From positions 125,001 through 189,000 of the forward strand of contig JACVVK020000331.1 in NCBI GenBank assembly GCA_018292915.2: a stretch of DNA of 64,000 nt. Reading direction: 5' to 3'. A model generated the notes under the pieces. The model was not told where the DNA came from and searched no databases. It saw nothing but the letters and a program-made list of their open reading frames with translations. Both the position numbers and the translations under genes were made by a program. This stretch comes from Batillaria attramentaria. Lineage: Eukaryota; Mollusca; Gastropoda; Batillariidae. Shown piece after piece: positions 33,820 to 47,300 of the stretch. Within the stretch, counting starts at the first letter, position 1; every line of letters begins with the position of its first letter.

Positions 33820-35290
33820 TGGCCAAATAAAACATCCTTCCATATAGCAAACAGCCTTGGAGCTTCGAAGGCGGCAGTTTTCCATCTCAGCGGCGTTACG
33901 AACATGGAGGCTTTAACTCACTTCTTACCAAGTTAGTTTGGGCTGCTGTGGTTTTGCACCAGTGGCTTCACTAAATTCATGATCAGTTTATTTCTGCGTG
34001 AAGTTAATTGTGGCTTGGTGCGTTGGTTGCACATACATGTACTATGGAAAACGGTTACAATGCACGTCAAAACCATGTTTCATTTGTATCACAGCACTCA
34101 CTGCCACAAAGATTTTCCTGTTTGTAAATATTCTGGTTCAAAACTGATGTCCAAATCGTTATAACTTGCAGCACAGTCCTCCTCAGTACCCATGCACAAA
34201 AACACCTAAATGGAACTTCAGCAAGGGTCAATATTTGCATTCTGTCCAACACACAGACCACAAAAATAACAGATCTACATGTAGCACATAGGCAAAGCGC
34301 TCTCCCTTGAGAAAGAGCCGTTAAGGAACCGTTACTCTTGCCTAATTTTTACATACTATATCATAACAGAGAGAATTGGTTAAAAAAAAAAAAGTCTTGG
34401 GATACTCGAGTGGGGTAAGAAATATGTTATCACAAAAGCATTCCAGCGTAATCATGAACTGATAGAATATGTAGGAGATGGGGTGCTATTTTATTAATTG
34501 GTGGTGGAAGAAATATGCCATAGGTTGGTCTTGTTTTTGTTTTCGTTTTTTTTTCCCCCCAGGTTTCTTTAGTAATAGTTGTGTTTGACGGTGGCAGTAG
34601 GGTGGCCGTAGTGGTGATTTGTGGTGTGTGTGTGTGTTTCAACATTGATCATAAACTGACAGTATATGTTGGGTTTTTTTTTGTTTTTTTTTTTTTAATT
34701 CTGAGCAAGCTGCCATAAGTGTCTTGTTTTTGTTTTTGGGGTTTTCTTCCAGGGTTTCTTTTGTAAGGTTTGTGCGGTTGTTGGTAACGGGGGTGGTGAT
34801 GTATGTGGTTTGTGGTGGTGATTTGTGGTTTTTGGTGACGGTGGTCGTGATTGTGTGTGTGTGTGTGTGTGTGTTTGTGTGTGATCCTTCTGATTCAACA
34901 TAAGTTGCATTATAGTTCATCGACAAGGTACATGTAGCTGTCTACACATCACAGACTCAAGGCGTAGTTTCCCAGTATTCTGGATACTTTATTTGCCGCA
35001 CACACTCAATAAACAAAACAAGACATGATGGACAAAGGTTCAGGACAGGTGAAGCCTGTCACCGAGGGTCGGTACTAATGGGGTTGCTGCATCACAAATG
35101 GGTACATGTTGATTTGCTTTAAAATGATAGAATCCTAACACACCAGACCTGTTGATCAAGCTGTGTAGTTCTTCATTAAGTACCCAGTCTGTTCACTATG
35201 TAAAGTAGCTATTGAGCAGTTTTGAGTGGTACTGTGCGCTTGACTGGGGCAGCACACATTTAAGTGTATAAAGATAATGTAAAGAAATGT
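33820..35290. other. Intergenic between the two convergent genes
   Basis: No exon recognised. T-rich/GGTGGT-rich stretches at 34500-34900 and short GT runs. TTTATT (AATAAA on the - strand) at 35299-35309 and 34986 could be poly-A signals for the - strand gene. Confidence 0.4.
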
Positions 35291-35648
35291 AACCAGGTTT
35301 TATTTTATTCTATTCGTAAATTATTTTGAGACCAGTTTTTTTTTGTTTTTTTTTTTAGTACCTGAAGATGATGTTACACCTGATTTTCACAACTGACTTG
35401 TTGATATTCTAGCTTTAATACAACAACCCCAGCCCAACTACCACCATTCTAGGTAATACATAATAAGCACAATACTATATAAACTATGTTCTTGAAATTC
35501 CTACTTACCTACACGTTACACTAAGCATGAAAACCTATATACAGGAGACCCAAATACCACAAACAGGACACTCCTTTTTCAAACCAAGAGGTGGCAGCCA
35601 TTGTTCCACTAGGCCAACTTCTCTGCGTAAGCACACACGTTTCAATGC

Positions 35649-35857
35649 TCAGAGTTTGGCGCACACCAAGGGGACATAATGGCCTACAGGACTCGCACCG
35701 GTGTCGACCAAACTTAACTCAAGCGGTTCCAGCACACCAAGTGGAGTATGTATTGGTATCACCAGTGTCTCCTCGTAGCCTTCACACCCATTCACGAATT
35801 TGAAGACACGAATTAGTCTGGCCAGGTAGCTCGCTGCCAGGATTAACTGTAAGTATC
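35649..35857 (-). CDS. OTU gene last exon: catalytic His half
   Basis: Strong acceptor (T-rich tract, GTGCAG), phase 1, stop TGA at 35651-35649. Reads YLQLILAASYLARLIRVFKF, then LVDTGASPVGHYVPLVCAKL and stop. Helix, beta strand and the HY motif are as in the second half of OTU domains. Confidence 0.7.
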
Positions 35858-36738
35858 CTGCACCAAAATGAAAATGAATTTTAAAAAATACACCAACACT
35901 GATAAACATTTAACAGACAAGTTGCATTGCCCCTCCTCCTCATAATAATAATAATAAAAATAATTAGAGAGGCAGCAGCCTCCATGGCTCCCTTGTAACA
36001 TGGGTCAAGGTCATTCAAAAGAGTATGTTGGTAAAAAATCTTATCAATATCTATCAATCAAGCCAAGTAAGGTGTCTCTGCTGTTTCTTAGTTCCTGGCA
36101 ATATTACAGTTTCCCCCAAAACTGTATGGCCTTGACCTTGGGTCAAGGTCATTCAAATGAGATCTCATCAATGTCTATCATTATGCCAAGTTTGATGCCT
36201 CTAGTATCTGTAGTTTCTCCGAAAACAGTGTATTGAAATTCACAACAGACAGCTTTAATGACCTTGTATGCATAGGTCTTATCTGTGTCTATTAGCACGC
36301 CAGGTTTGGCGCCTTCGCTGTTTGTAGATTCTGAGAAAATGTTAAGGTTTCACAAAAATAGCTTGTACAGCCTTGACCTTGACAAAAGGCCATTGAATAC
36401 ATGTATATCTGTAAAGTTATTATCAATGTCCATGCAAAGTATAAAATCTCTGGGATAAGGGGAATCCCCTACCCCCGCGTTTTCTCTTGGCTTCACGCAT
36501 GCCGCCAGACACGAAGATTATCACGTACACAACTGACCTCCTAACCTCCTTTTTCCACCCCAGCTTCTCGTCTCCACGTGTTTAAGGGAGAAAAAATTTG
36601 GCTACATTGGTCGCAACAACACAGAAAATAAGTCTTCGCAAAAGGGGAATTGCAGACAACCGTTCCACCGCTTTTTCAATGCCCGTTTTAGTAATCTCCC
36701 TTGTTATCACTTGCACTTTCACATCCGGCCACGCGCAC

Positions 36739-36773
<35 letters not shown>

Positions 36774-36778
36774 TGTGT

Positions 36779-36843
<65 letters not shown>

Positions 36844-37102
36844 AGCATGCGTGCATGTGTGTGTGTGAGAGAGTAAGTTTGTTTTGTAAGTTCATTGAGT
36901 TTCAGGAAAAACTGTTTCGGGTTACCCGTCCGACTGCACTCATACTCGTACCCCGCCTCCTCCCCCCCCCCCCACCACGCGCCCCCACACCCTCCACTCC
37001 CTCCCTACAATCTATTTTAACATTCCAAAGGTTTGTTGTTGTTGTTTTTTTTTGTTTGTTTGTTGTTGTTTTTTTTTTTTTGTTTGTGTTTTGTTTTTGT
37101 TT

Positions 37103-37135
<33 letters not shown>

Positions 37136-38244
37136 GGAATTGCGGCCACGAACTGAGGTGGCCTAAAAAAGTCCCCATAAAAAAAAATTGATATTATTTC
37201 TGAAAACCATGAAAAAAGTTGTTTCTTCGGAGGGGTGGGGGAGGGGGGGAGTGGTGAGAGGCATTTTAAGCTTTGAGTTGCCGCTATGCTTGTGACAAGC
37301 TGTAACCTCCCGACTTTAACCCTTCGTAGTTTTGCCCTGAAGATGCTCGCTGGTCATATACGTACAGGTCAACTCGCCACAATACCAATTCGCCACAGGG
37401 TAGAAATCAATTTGATTTACTCCGACCTCAAACCCTTACCCACACTCTAACCCAAACCCTAACCAAGAACTTTACCCTGACCCAAACCCTGCTCATACAG
37501 CCTAACCCTAACCCTAACCTAAACCGAATTCATAATCCTTAGCGTGTGGCGACTCCTATGGCCGTGGCGCATGGCAAGTTGGTTTTGTTTCGAGTTACCC
37601 CACTGGGAATACAGGTCAACGATAAGAAACATACACACAAACACACAAAGGCGTACACGCACACGAGGGAGTGGGGCTAGAGGGGGGGGGGGGGGGGCAC
37701 CGGGAGACGTACATAGGATTAGGGGGTCGGTGTGTTGCCCCAGGGGTCGGGCTCTGCCCTGCGCTCGAGGGTGGGGATGGCTATCTCGGAAAACAGTGGT
37801 TCGATCGCCACCAAACTTGGTATGGGGGTGGACCAGAACATAAGGGTGTTGAGGAGCTGCCTCCGAGTGGGGACGGCCCATCCCGCTAGTTTTTAATAGG
37901 AAAGAAAAGGTATTCTTTATGCCGAAATATCACGTAAATTTCGACCGATTTCGACAAATCCGAGTAATATACGCTTAAGTCGAAATGTCAAGTAACTTTG
38001 CTACGAAATCGGCTTACCCATGTTTTTGGATATGTCGAAATTCGGATATGTCGAACAAATTTTCAGTCCCCGAGAGATTTCGAGTAATCCGTGTTCGACT
38101 GTATTTTTATGAAGCGTTATTCAGCGTCACTTGTGTCCTATCATTATATAGATATTCGTCCAGCCACCACAGAGATATTAATGTGTGTACGTTTTGGCTC
38201 ACTTGTGTAACAAAGTTAGTATCAGTGTAATAACCCTCCGTCGT

Positions 38245-38327
<83 letters not shown>

Positions 38328-41300
38328 CCCGCAGTAAACCCTTAACATTGGCCTTTTCTCAGAATCTACAAATAGCAGAGGCACCAAACTTGGCCTGCTG
38401 ATAGACAGCCATGAGACCTTTCAAAACATACCATACTGACTGACTTTGACCCAAGGTCAAGGTCACTAAAGTTGTCTGTTTGGAAATTTTACATTGGCAT
38501 TGTCTCAGAATCGAGAAAAGCCAGAAACATCGAACTTTGCATGGTGACAGACATTGACAACACCTTTACTGACATACCTGTATTCAGAGACTTTGAGTCA
38601 AGGTCAAGGCCATAAAAGCTCTTTTGCGAAACACCTTCCAAAACCTTAACATTGGCATTTTCTCAGAAACGATGAACAGCAGAGGCACCAAACTTGGCGT
38701 GCTGATAGACAGCCATAAGACCTTTCAAAACATACCATACTGACTGAACTTGATCGAAGGTCAAGGTCACTAAAGCTGTCTGTTTGGAAATTTTACATTG
38801 GCATTTTCTCAGAATCAAGGGGTACCAGAGACATCAAACTTTGCATGACGATAGACACTGACAACACCTTTACTAACATACCTGTATTTAGTGACTTTGA
38901 GTCAAGGTCAAGGCCATACAAGCTGTTTGCGGAAAAGCTTCCAAAACTTTAACATTGGCATTTTCTCAGAAACAATAAACAGTTGAAGCACCAAACCTGG
39001 CTTGCTGATAGACAGCAGTAAGACCTCCCAAGACATACCATTTGGATGACCTTGACTGAAGGTCATTGGAAATTTACAATTGCCATTTCTCAGAATCTAG
39101 GGGTACCAGAGGCATCAAACTTTGCATGATGATAGACATTGACAAAACCTGTACTGGCATACTTGTATTCAATTTCAAGGTCTATGCCACTCAAAATGTT
39201 TTGCGGAGACCTTAACGTTAGCATTTTCTTGGAAACAACAAACAGCAGAGGCACCAAGCAAAGCACAATGAGACCTATGCAGACATACCCTTTTGAATGA
39301 CCTTGACTCAAGGTCAAGGTCATTACGGCTGTCGTGAAATTTTACATTATCATTTGTACAGAAGCTGTAAAAACTAGAGCTATCAAACTTGGCATAATGA
39401 TAGTCATTGATGAGCTCTTCACTTACAGATCTCATTTGAATGACCTGAACCCAAGGTCAAGGTCATACAAGCTGTCCTTGGAATACTGTTATATTGCCAT
39501 TTGCCATTGTATTAGGAACTATGAACACAAGAGACACCTTACTTCAGGATAGTGATAGCTTTACAAACATACTCTTTTGAATGACCTTGACTCATCTCAC
39601 AAGTGAGCCAAGGAGGCTTTGCTCCTGTAGTTTCCTATGCTTGGATCCATGGCCCTCGATTAAAGGGATGCCTTGGCTAGTCTCTGTGGTACAAACGCAC
39701 GTCACTGCGAATCTCCCGCAGAGACGATATTGCAAGCACTGACAATGACGTAGGAAAACGTACGTCATCGATGCTGACGCGTATGATGCACCAGAACGCG
39801 CTCTCGTTCAAAGAAATAATTTGTAGCCCAAGGTCGAAGGCGTGAAGCATGCGTCATTTGTTTCGTCTTGCATTATTAATTTTGGTTATAACGCTTGCTA
39901 GTCGCTTGCTAGTGTTATGTCAGTGAGGGGCGACCTTGTCTAGGCTTACAGCCAGGGAGGCCACTAGCAGACGCTCGTGTCTGATTTTTTTGGTTTTTGA
40001 CCGCCAAGTATCTGTGCTGCGTTCCTGCATGTTGATATTTAGCGACAGCCATAAAATGATTTCCAAATAGGTACTGTTTGTACGAAATCTTGGTCTGCGC
40101 TATATCCGAAACGATTTTGCATCTTCACAGCAAGGAAACCGCCAACGAAAATCAAGCGCGCATGGGTAAAAATACAATGCTGTTTGTTTGTCTATCTGTT
40201 TTTACAACCTGGACAGCGACTTTGCCAGTTCATCACACAATACCAGTTGTGTTACAGATGCACCGCGGCCTTGGTTGTGACAGTTTTCATGCGACGGCAA
40301 CGTCAGGCTGATGGCAAGTGTCTTCATAAAATTTGCTCTGGCATTTTTCTGAAACTTTTTTATTTTTAACTTTTGTTTGTAACTGTTTGTTTGTGATATA
40401 TGGAAGATGTCCTTACTCGTGGTTGGCTTCATTCCTTATTCTGACGGGTTACCTTCCTCAGCGGGTTACTTCTGTTCCATTTTAATCGCTCATTCAGTGT
40501 AAAATTTCACTTCGCATCCATACTGACAAAATCACGAAAACGTAGAAGCCTGTCGATGCGACATGATATATGGATTCTTTCTGATATACGGAAGATTGTA
40601 ACTTGCAGACTTTCGATACAGTTCGTAAAACAATGCGAGCACTCAAAGAAGGCCGGTTGTGCTCCACGGGATCGACTGTCCCAATGTACTGCCACGCACA
40701 ACCGACAGTCTGCCAAAATTCGATTTATTTTCGAACGAATCATCTTTCAGATCTGAAACTTGAATCTGATTTAAATGAATAATAGTTAAATAAACAGCAG
40801 TCACCAGGATTATATTTGATGAATTTGTTTTTCTTCAGCTGCATTGTGAATTCCACATTTAAGCACGATATACGACTGGAAGTTCAGTAAACACATCGTC
40901 TGTTTGTACATGCACTTAAGATAGAAAGGAGGCTTATTACTAGGACATCAAAAACTATATCACAAACACGAATTCTTTAAAAAATGTGGTCTCGGAAAGA
41001 TGCCAGTGTAATTTTAATTTTCTATGAAGGTGTTGTTGGGAAACTATTGTGGCATGCAGTGACTTATAGAGTAATTACTCTAAGAAAAATGATTTTTTTA
41101 TATATATTAATGAAGTTTATCTATGCTCAAATGGTTTCTCTTACCCGCAGGATTACGATCGATCGATGTCTGGAAGATCTCATCGAATAACAGGCACCGA
41201 AGCGGCAGAGGTTCAGCGGAGTTACATCCCTCACTGGCACGACGAAGACCAGCTAGCTTGAACTTGACACGCTCTTCTGACACGTTTCCAGCATCACGTT

Positions 41301-44300
41301 TTATCTGCTACCACGAGAAGTCTTTTAGCGTACAGAATCATGTGTAAAAGGCACAAGAGCACGCGTCTCCAAACAGAAGCGCTGTATTGGGGGGAGGTCC
41401 GGATATGCACCCCCATCCCCCCACATTTTCTTTTTTTAAATTACACTGGGCATGATGTTAGGAGCTTCAGAGAAGCTTCTGATGTAGATCAAAACAAAAC
41501 AAAATTATAGATTTTAATTTCACAGATTTTTTGCGAATTCGCAGGCAAATGGATTGCCTGGTAAAGGTACTGCGTGTCATATTAGCCTCCATCATAAAAT
41601 GATCCATCTTTGAAATGTGCAATTATTTTCTAACAAAGACGGACATAAATCCTATGGTTTGTGCATCATTTTTCTTCTTTTTCAAGACAAACGTCCCTAC
41701 TTTGCCAGTCACCATGTTCTGTAATAAATTGTTCCCACCTGCTATATTCCTCGAAAGCATGATCTTTGTTTCTTCTGGAAAATACTGTTTTGCTGGTACA
41801 TGTACTTACATGCTCATAAATACGCTTAAAGTTTCTTGCTCCAAACAGGCAGGCCCCAAGTCTAAACTGGTGGGTGAATCCATTATCCCCGCAGTAAAGG
41901 CGGCTTAATGCATTGAATAGGCAATTTCCGGCATCCCCTGGATTCTGCAGAACACGACGTCCCGCAGGTGCATACCGAGCATACGATGAGTTTGTGTCCC
42001 TGAAAACAAAAATTAACTGCAGGTGAAACTGCTAAAAGAGGTGCGAGTTTTAACAGTTTGTTACTGTTGTTTTTCTTCCTGTTGCTTTTTGTAGATTTTG
42101 GTAGAAAGTTGTTTTTCCTTTACTGGTGTAAGTTGATCTGTGTACAAGCACCAGCCACAATACCATTACTGGCAATATTTTCATCGCACTGTTAACTGCA
42201 CAGCAGTATGTATACCCTGTTACATGTATCATGATATACGTCTTGGGATAATCTGGTTCATTTGGGCCCGCATGTAAAAGTCAAGGTTAGGGATTTTAGC
42301 CCCGGGTTAGAGTCTAACCTCGAAGTAAACTAGCTCCAGGGCTAAATTTTCTGTTGTTTTCTGTTTTAATCAGGAAGCGGGTCCATTCCACCATGGTGCC
42401 TAAGCCGTTATAGAAGGATTTTTTCTTCCTTTCTTCTTTTCATTTTCTATTTAATTTTATTTTGGGGTTTCTTTTGTCCTAGTCTGGGCTAGGCCCGTAG
42501 CCGTGGGTTAAATTAACTTCGACTTTTACATTTGGGCCCTACTATCGGAACGGACTTTATCCAGATGTTCTGCTATGCTGAAATGGCAGGTGGATGGACA
42601 TGTATCTTTCAATATCAGCTTTTTTCTTTTCTTGTTGTTGTTAAACAGAATTTAACTTGATTACAGCCCTCTACAGGAGCATTGAAACACAACAAATACT
42701 CTTTTGCCTTCAGTGTTTGTGGATTACTGACAGCTACATGTCTGTAAAATTTAGACATACACTCTCTGTTGTAGCTGACGCCTTGGCATTGTCTCCACAG
42801 GTGTGAGTGGAGTCCACATGCTCTGGATTTTGTGCATTCTCTTCATCAGTGCAGTGGTCAACAAGCTTAAGTTGGACTTTATCTGAAACACACAGTAAAA
42901 CCAAAACGCAAATATGCAAACACCAAGACCAACAGAATTATCAAAAAGCAACTTACAATGAGATGGCCATTGTGATGTATTTAAATCAAATATGTATGGA
43001 GTGTATCTTTCTGGGAGTGATGCATAAAAAGTAGGGAAGTTTAGTTTTCTTCTGTAATCTTTAGTTCAGCTCGTACGTGTAGCTACATGCTCAGAACATT
43101 ACACATGCTGCGCGCTCTACCTAGGTTACTAGACGACGTTTAACTGCCAAGCATGCACTCCCCTTGAATTGTTTATATGTGAATGATGGCCTTTCGCAGT
43201 AACCATTCTACATGGAAATAAAATATTTCTTCTTATGGTGACTTGTCCGCTTTATCTATGCATCTAATTGCACATTCATCACGGACGACGTACTATGATG
43301 TTTGGAACCACACACTCAGTTTTGGTGACATCACTGGGTGACTGAAGGATAGCCGCTATAGGCAGCATAATCATTTCTGACCACTGTTTGGTTTCCAATA
43401 ACAAGTTAGATTTTTTTTGGACAAATTCGGTTCACGTTTATGAGTAAATGAAGACTTTTTATTCTCTATTTTTGGCTCACTTGCGTAACAAGGTGAGTCT
43501 ATGTATTAACCCTTTGACGTCTGTCTGTGTTTGCGTGTGTGTCATTTTCTCAGAATCTATAAACAGCAGAGGCACGCAAATTAATATGCTGATAGACAGC
43601 AAAAAGACCTTTTAAAGGGTGGGTAAATGGGTGTTTGGGAGTTTTACGCCCTCTTCCACCACGAAAGGGCGATAGACATTTAAAGCTGTCTGTTTGTATG
43701 GGCATTCTCTCAGAATATACAAAGACCAGAGCCATTAAACTTCACATGATGATAGACATTGACAAGTCCTTTACTACATACACACATTTAGTGACCTGGA
43801 GTCAAGGTCAAGGCCATGCAAGCTGTTTGTGGAAAACTTTAAAACACTTTAACACTGGCATTTTCTCAGGAAAAAAACAACAACAACAACAAACAGTGGC
43901 TTGCTGATAGACAAAGTCAAGACCTTTCAAAACCTTGACTCGAAGTCAAGGTCATTAAAGTTGTTTGGAACATTAGCATTTTCTCAGAATTAACAAACAC
44001 CACAGGCATCACACTTTGCACGATATGATACACATTGAAAAGACCTTTACTGAACGTTAGCATTTCCCCAAAACAAAAAAACAGCAGAGGCACCAAACTT
44101 GGGCTGACGATAGATCCTAATAAGGTCTTTCCAGGCATACCCTCTAGAATGACCTTGACTTAATATCAAGGCCATTAGAGCTGTCTCTTGTGAATTTCAA
44201 TGTTGGCATTTTCGCAAGAACTACAAAGACCAGAAGCTTCAAACTTGGTACAATGATAGGATATGATACGATTTTTACGGACACACGATGTTTCAATGAC

Positions 44301-47300
44301 CTCGTTTTAGGGTTAAGGCTATACACGCTGTCCACGGGAAACTGTAACACTGCAGTCTGCTCAGAACTTACGATCACCAGAGACACCTAGCTTGACATGA
44401 CGATAGATATTGATAAGTCAGCCATACGGCCCCAAGGGCTCGCCTCCGCCGAGCTTGCCCACCCCTTTTTCTCTTTCCTCACTCTTATTTCTGCCTCCAT
44501 CGGTCCATTCACCTGTCTTTTGCTCTCTTAAACTCTTCTCTGGGTGAGGTCAGAAGGCGGGTGTCTGCTGACCCTTGGTCCAGTGAGACAGCATATGGCC
44601 TAAACGCTAAGCATTAGCTTAATGCTAGGCCCAAGGACCGTCTCAGGAACTTCCTGCAAGGAGGGCAGCTTGGCAGCTAGCATGGAACTTGGTGTAATAA
44701 CCAAATGCAATACCAAACCCCAGCAAATTGTAACAGATACTCAGATACAGAAAACTTACGATTTTGTTTATGTTTTCACTGGGTGGACGCAGACGGACAG
44801 GTGGTTCAGCGTATGCAGGAAACTCTGTTTCCGTTTTGATGCAGCCCGGCCATTCAATCATTGAGACATACGTAAAATCATTCATATCTGTAGAAATAAA
44901 ACATTAGAACCATCCAATGTTCTTGCATTGTTTGAAAGAATATCACTGATTACTGAAAATCAGTGCTATGTATCTGGTCACCAAAAGTGTTATGCAAGCA
45001 CCTGGTCATGAGCTATCCAGGTATCATGTAGCATTTTAAATTTCATCTTTGAAAACAAAAGTTGAATATGCAGGTTTCGAGTCAGAATCATTGAATTTCA
45101 AAATCCAGTACATCGCGAAATGTTTCTCCAGCAGACCAGTCTCTGAGTGCATTCCTAAACTCCGCATGATCTGAGAAAATACTAATTATTGCACTGTTAA
45201 TAACTGGGAGGGGCGAACTGATGCACTGTACTGCATCAGCTTCTAAAAAAGAAATTGTGATATTGTGCTCATAACGGTATTACGTCCACCCCACCTGTGA
45301 TTTTGGGCCAAATGGCACATTGCAATAAAAATTCCCTGTATTTACGGTATCTATACCTTGCTTCAGAAACATTTATTGCAGTTTCGCAGTGGTGACATGG
45401 TACATTAAATTGCAAAACTTATGGTGACATGGTACATACCACAAGCACTATCGATGAAATTATCTCTGACAGGAGATTTGGTCCAGCACTGTAGAAATCT
45501 TCCATGGCTCTTGAAGGAATTTGGTGGATTTTGGTGGATTTGAACCCAACCTAAAGTATCAAGTTGCCTCTCGTACTGAGAAGTAATAACCCGAAAAGAC
45601 CAGAAAACATCTAACCTTACCAGTATTGCTTTGAAGTAAATAAACATCTGTGTGGTGGTGGTGGTGGTGGTGGTGGTGGTGATCAGCCCACATGATGGCA
45701 AAAGCAAAAGCTGGTTTCCAACATGGCATCTCCGCCAGACTGAACTGGCCTGAGGAATATAAAATAACTGTGTTATACATGTATATGAACATGTCTCCTG
45801 GTTTTGTTTGAAAAATACACAGTTCAACAAACACATGATGTTATTGGGACGGGGTGAGGGAATGTGAGGAGAGAAAGTACTTCGACTTTGAATGACCGTA
45901 AAGATTTTCATGCTACATTGTTGAAAAGTGTAATGGCTTACGTAGACCCCTTGCAGTTCCCTAAATTACCTCCCTTGCAGTGAGCAACTCTGCATATTCC
46001 CACTCCTGATTATTCTCGATCTGAGATAAGCCAAGAGTCTAAAAGATCTGACAGAACAAAAATGTTAATGTAAAAGTCTTACTTGCGAACTGTTCTCCAG
46101 GATCCTGATAAATCCCAATCTGCACCAAGTACAAAGTGTCCCGACGATGGCGACTGTTATAGACCTGCTCCCACAACTGCAAAATTACAAGTTTCATTAG
46201 CCTGCCAATGATAACCAAAAGTGTACAGAGAGTTGATTACTGAACACCTTGAAATCTATTAACAGTGTTATGGATTGCTCCATTTGGGGTTGCAGTTGTC
46301 CATGAATTTCACTGATACTGTTTTATATGAAGCAACTTTCCTTTATGTTTCACACAGAAAACAATTCTCAGGACGTAACTATGAAAGTAATCAATTTCAT
46401 GTCAGCCAATGTTCTTTGCCTTTTTTGTTTTAACTCAATGAAGCAAATCCAAACAATATTTGAATTGCTTTTTTGTATACAGAAGAAGACCTTTACCCTG
46501 TTCCAAAACAGATTTTTCATTCTTTCCATATACATTAAGAATACCCTCCCCCCCCCTTCCCCCAAATCTTTGGCGACAACAACCCTAGATGCAGCATACA
46601 ATGTTTTGCATGAGCCTAGAGAAATGATGACACAGTCAGCCTTGAACAAACGAAGCAAGGACAGTTGTAAATGTAAATGAATATGATGAGGATATGCTCA
46701 ACAAACATCATTCACAAACTAAACTGAATTCCACACTAACCTGACGGATGTCAAATAGTGACTTAACACGAAGTGCCCTGGTTGCACCTCCCATGGTGCT
46801 GTCTATCACTGCATCTGGATATGTTTCCAGCAGATCCCAGCACCTAAAAAAAGAAAAATCAACCAAAACCATGGTACGTTTGGAAGTAACAGAACTAATG
46901 AGATGTTTGGTGATGGTTTCTAATGGAGTTAGAACAATCCACTGGACTTTTCTAAGTTCACCGATCTAGCTGGTCTGCTTAATATGACAAAAGCATGGTA
47001 CCATTTAAATATGTACAAAATCCTTGCCTTTGAGGGCCATCATTGGTAAATATGAACCAAATCACCAGGCTACCAAGTCAGTATAAGTCCAAAATATCTA
47101 TTATCAGGCAAACTTTGATGTCCCTAGTATTTGCAGTTTTTGAGAAAATGACAATGTGAAAGTTCACAACAGACATCATGAATGACCTTTACCTTCAGTC
47201 ATCATCATTTGAAAGGGTACGGTAGTAATGATGTCATCACTGTCTATCATCATGTCAGGGCTCACTTTGTTACATAAGTGACAGCCAAAAAGTCAACACC

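Noticed and set aside
43635..44390. Frames of 66-90 codons within 43.6-44.4 kb on both strands
   Set aside because: They fall in the AGGTCA-rich repeat and have relatives at 38-39 kb only because of the repeat.
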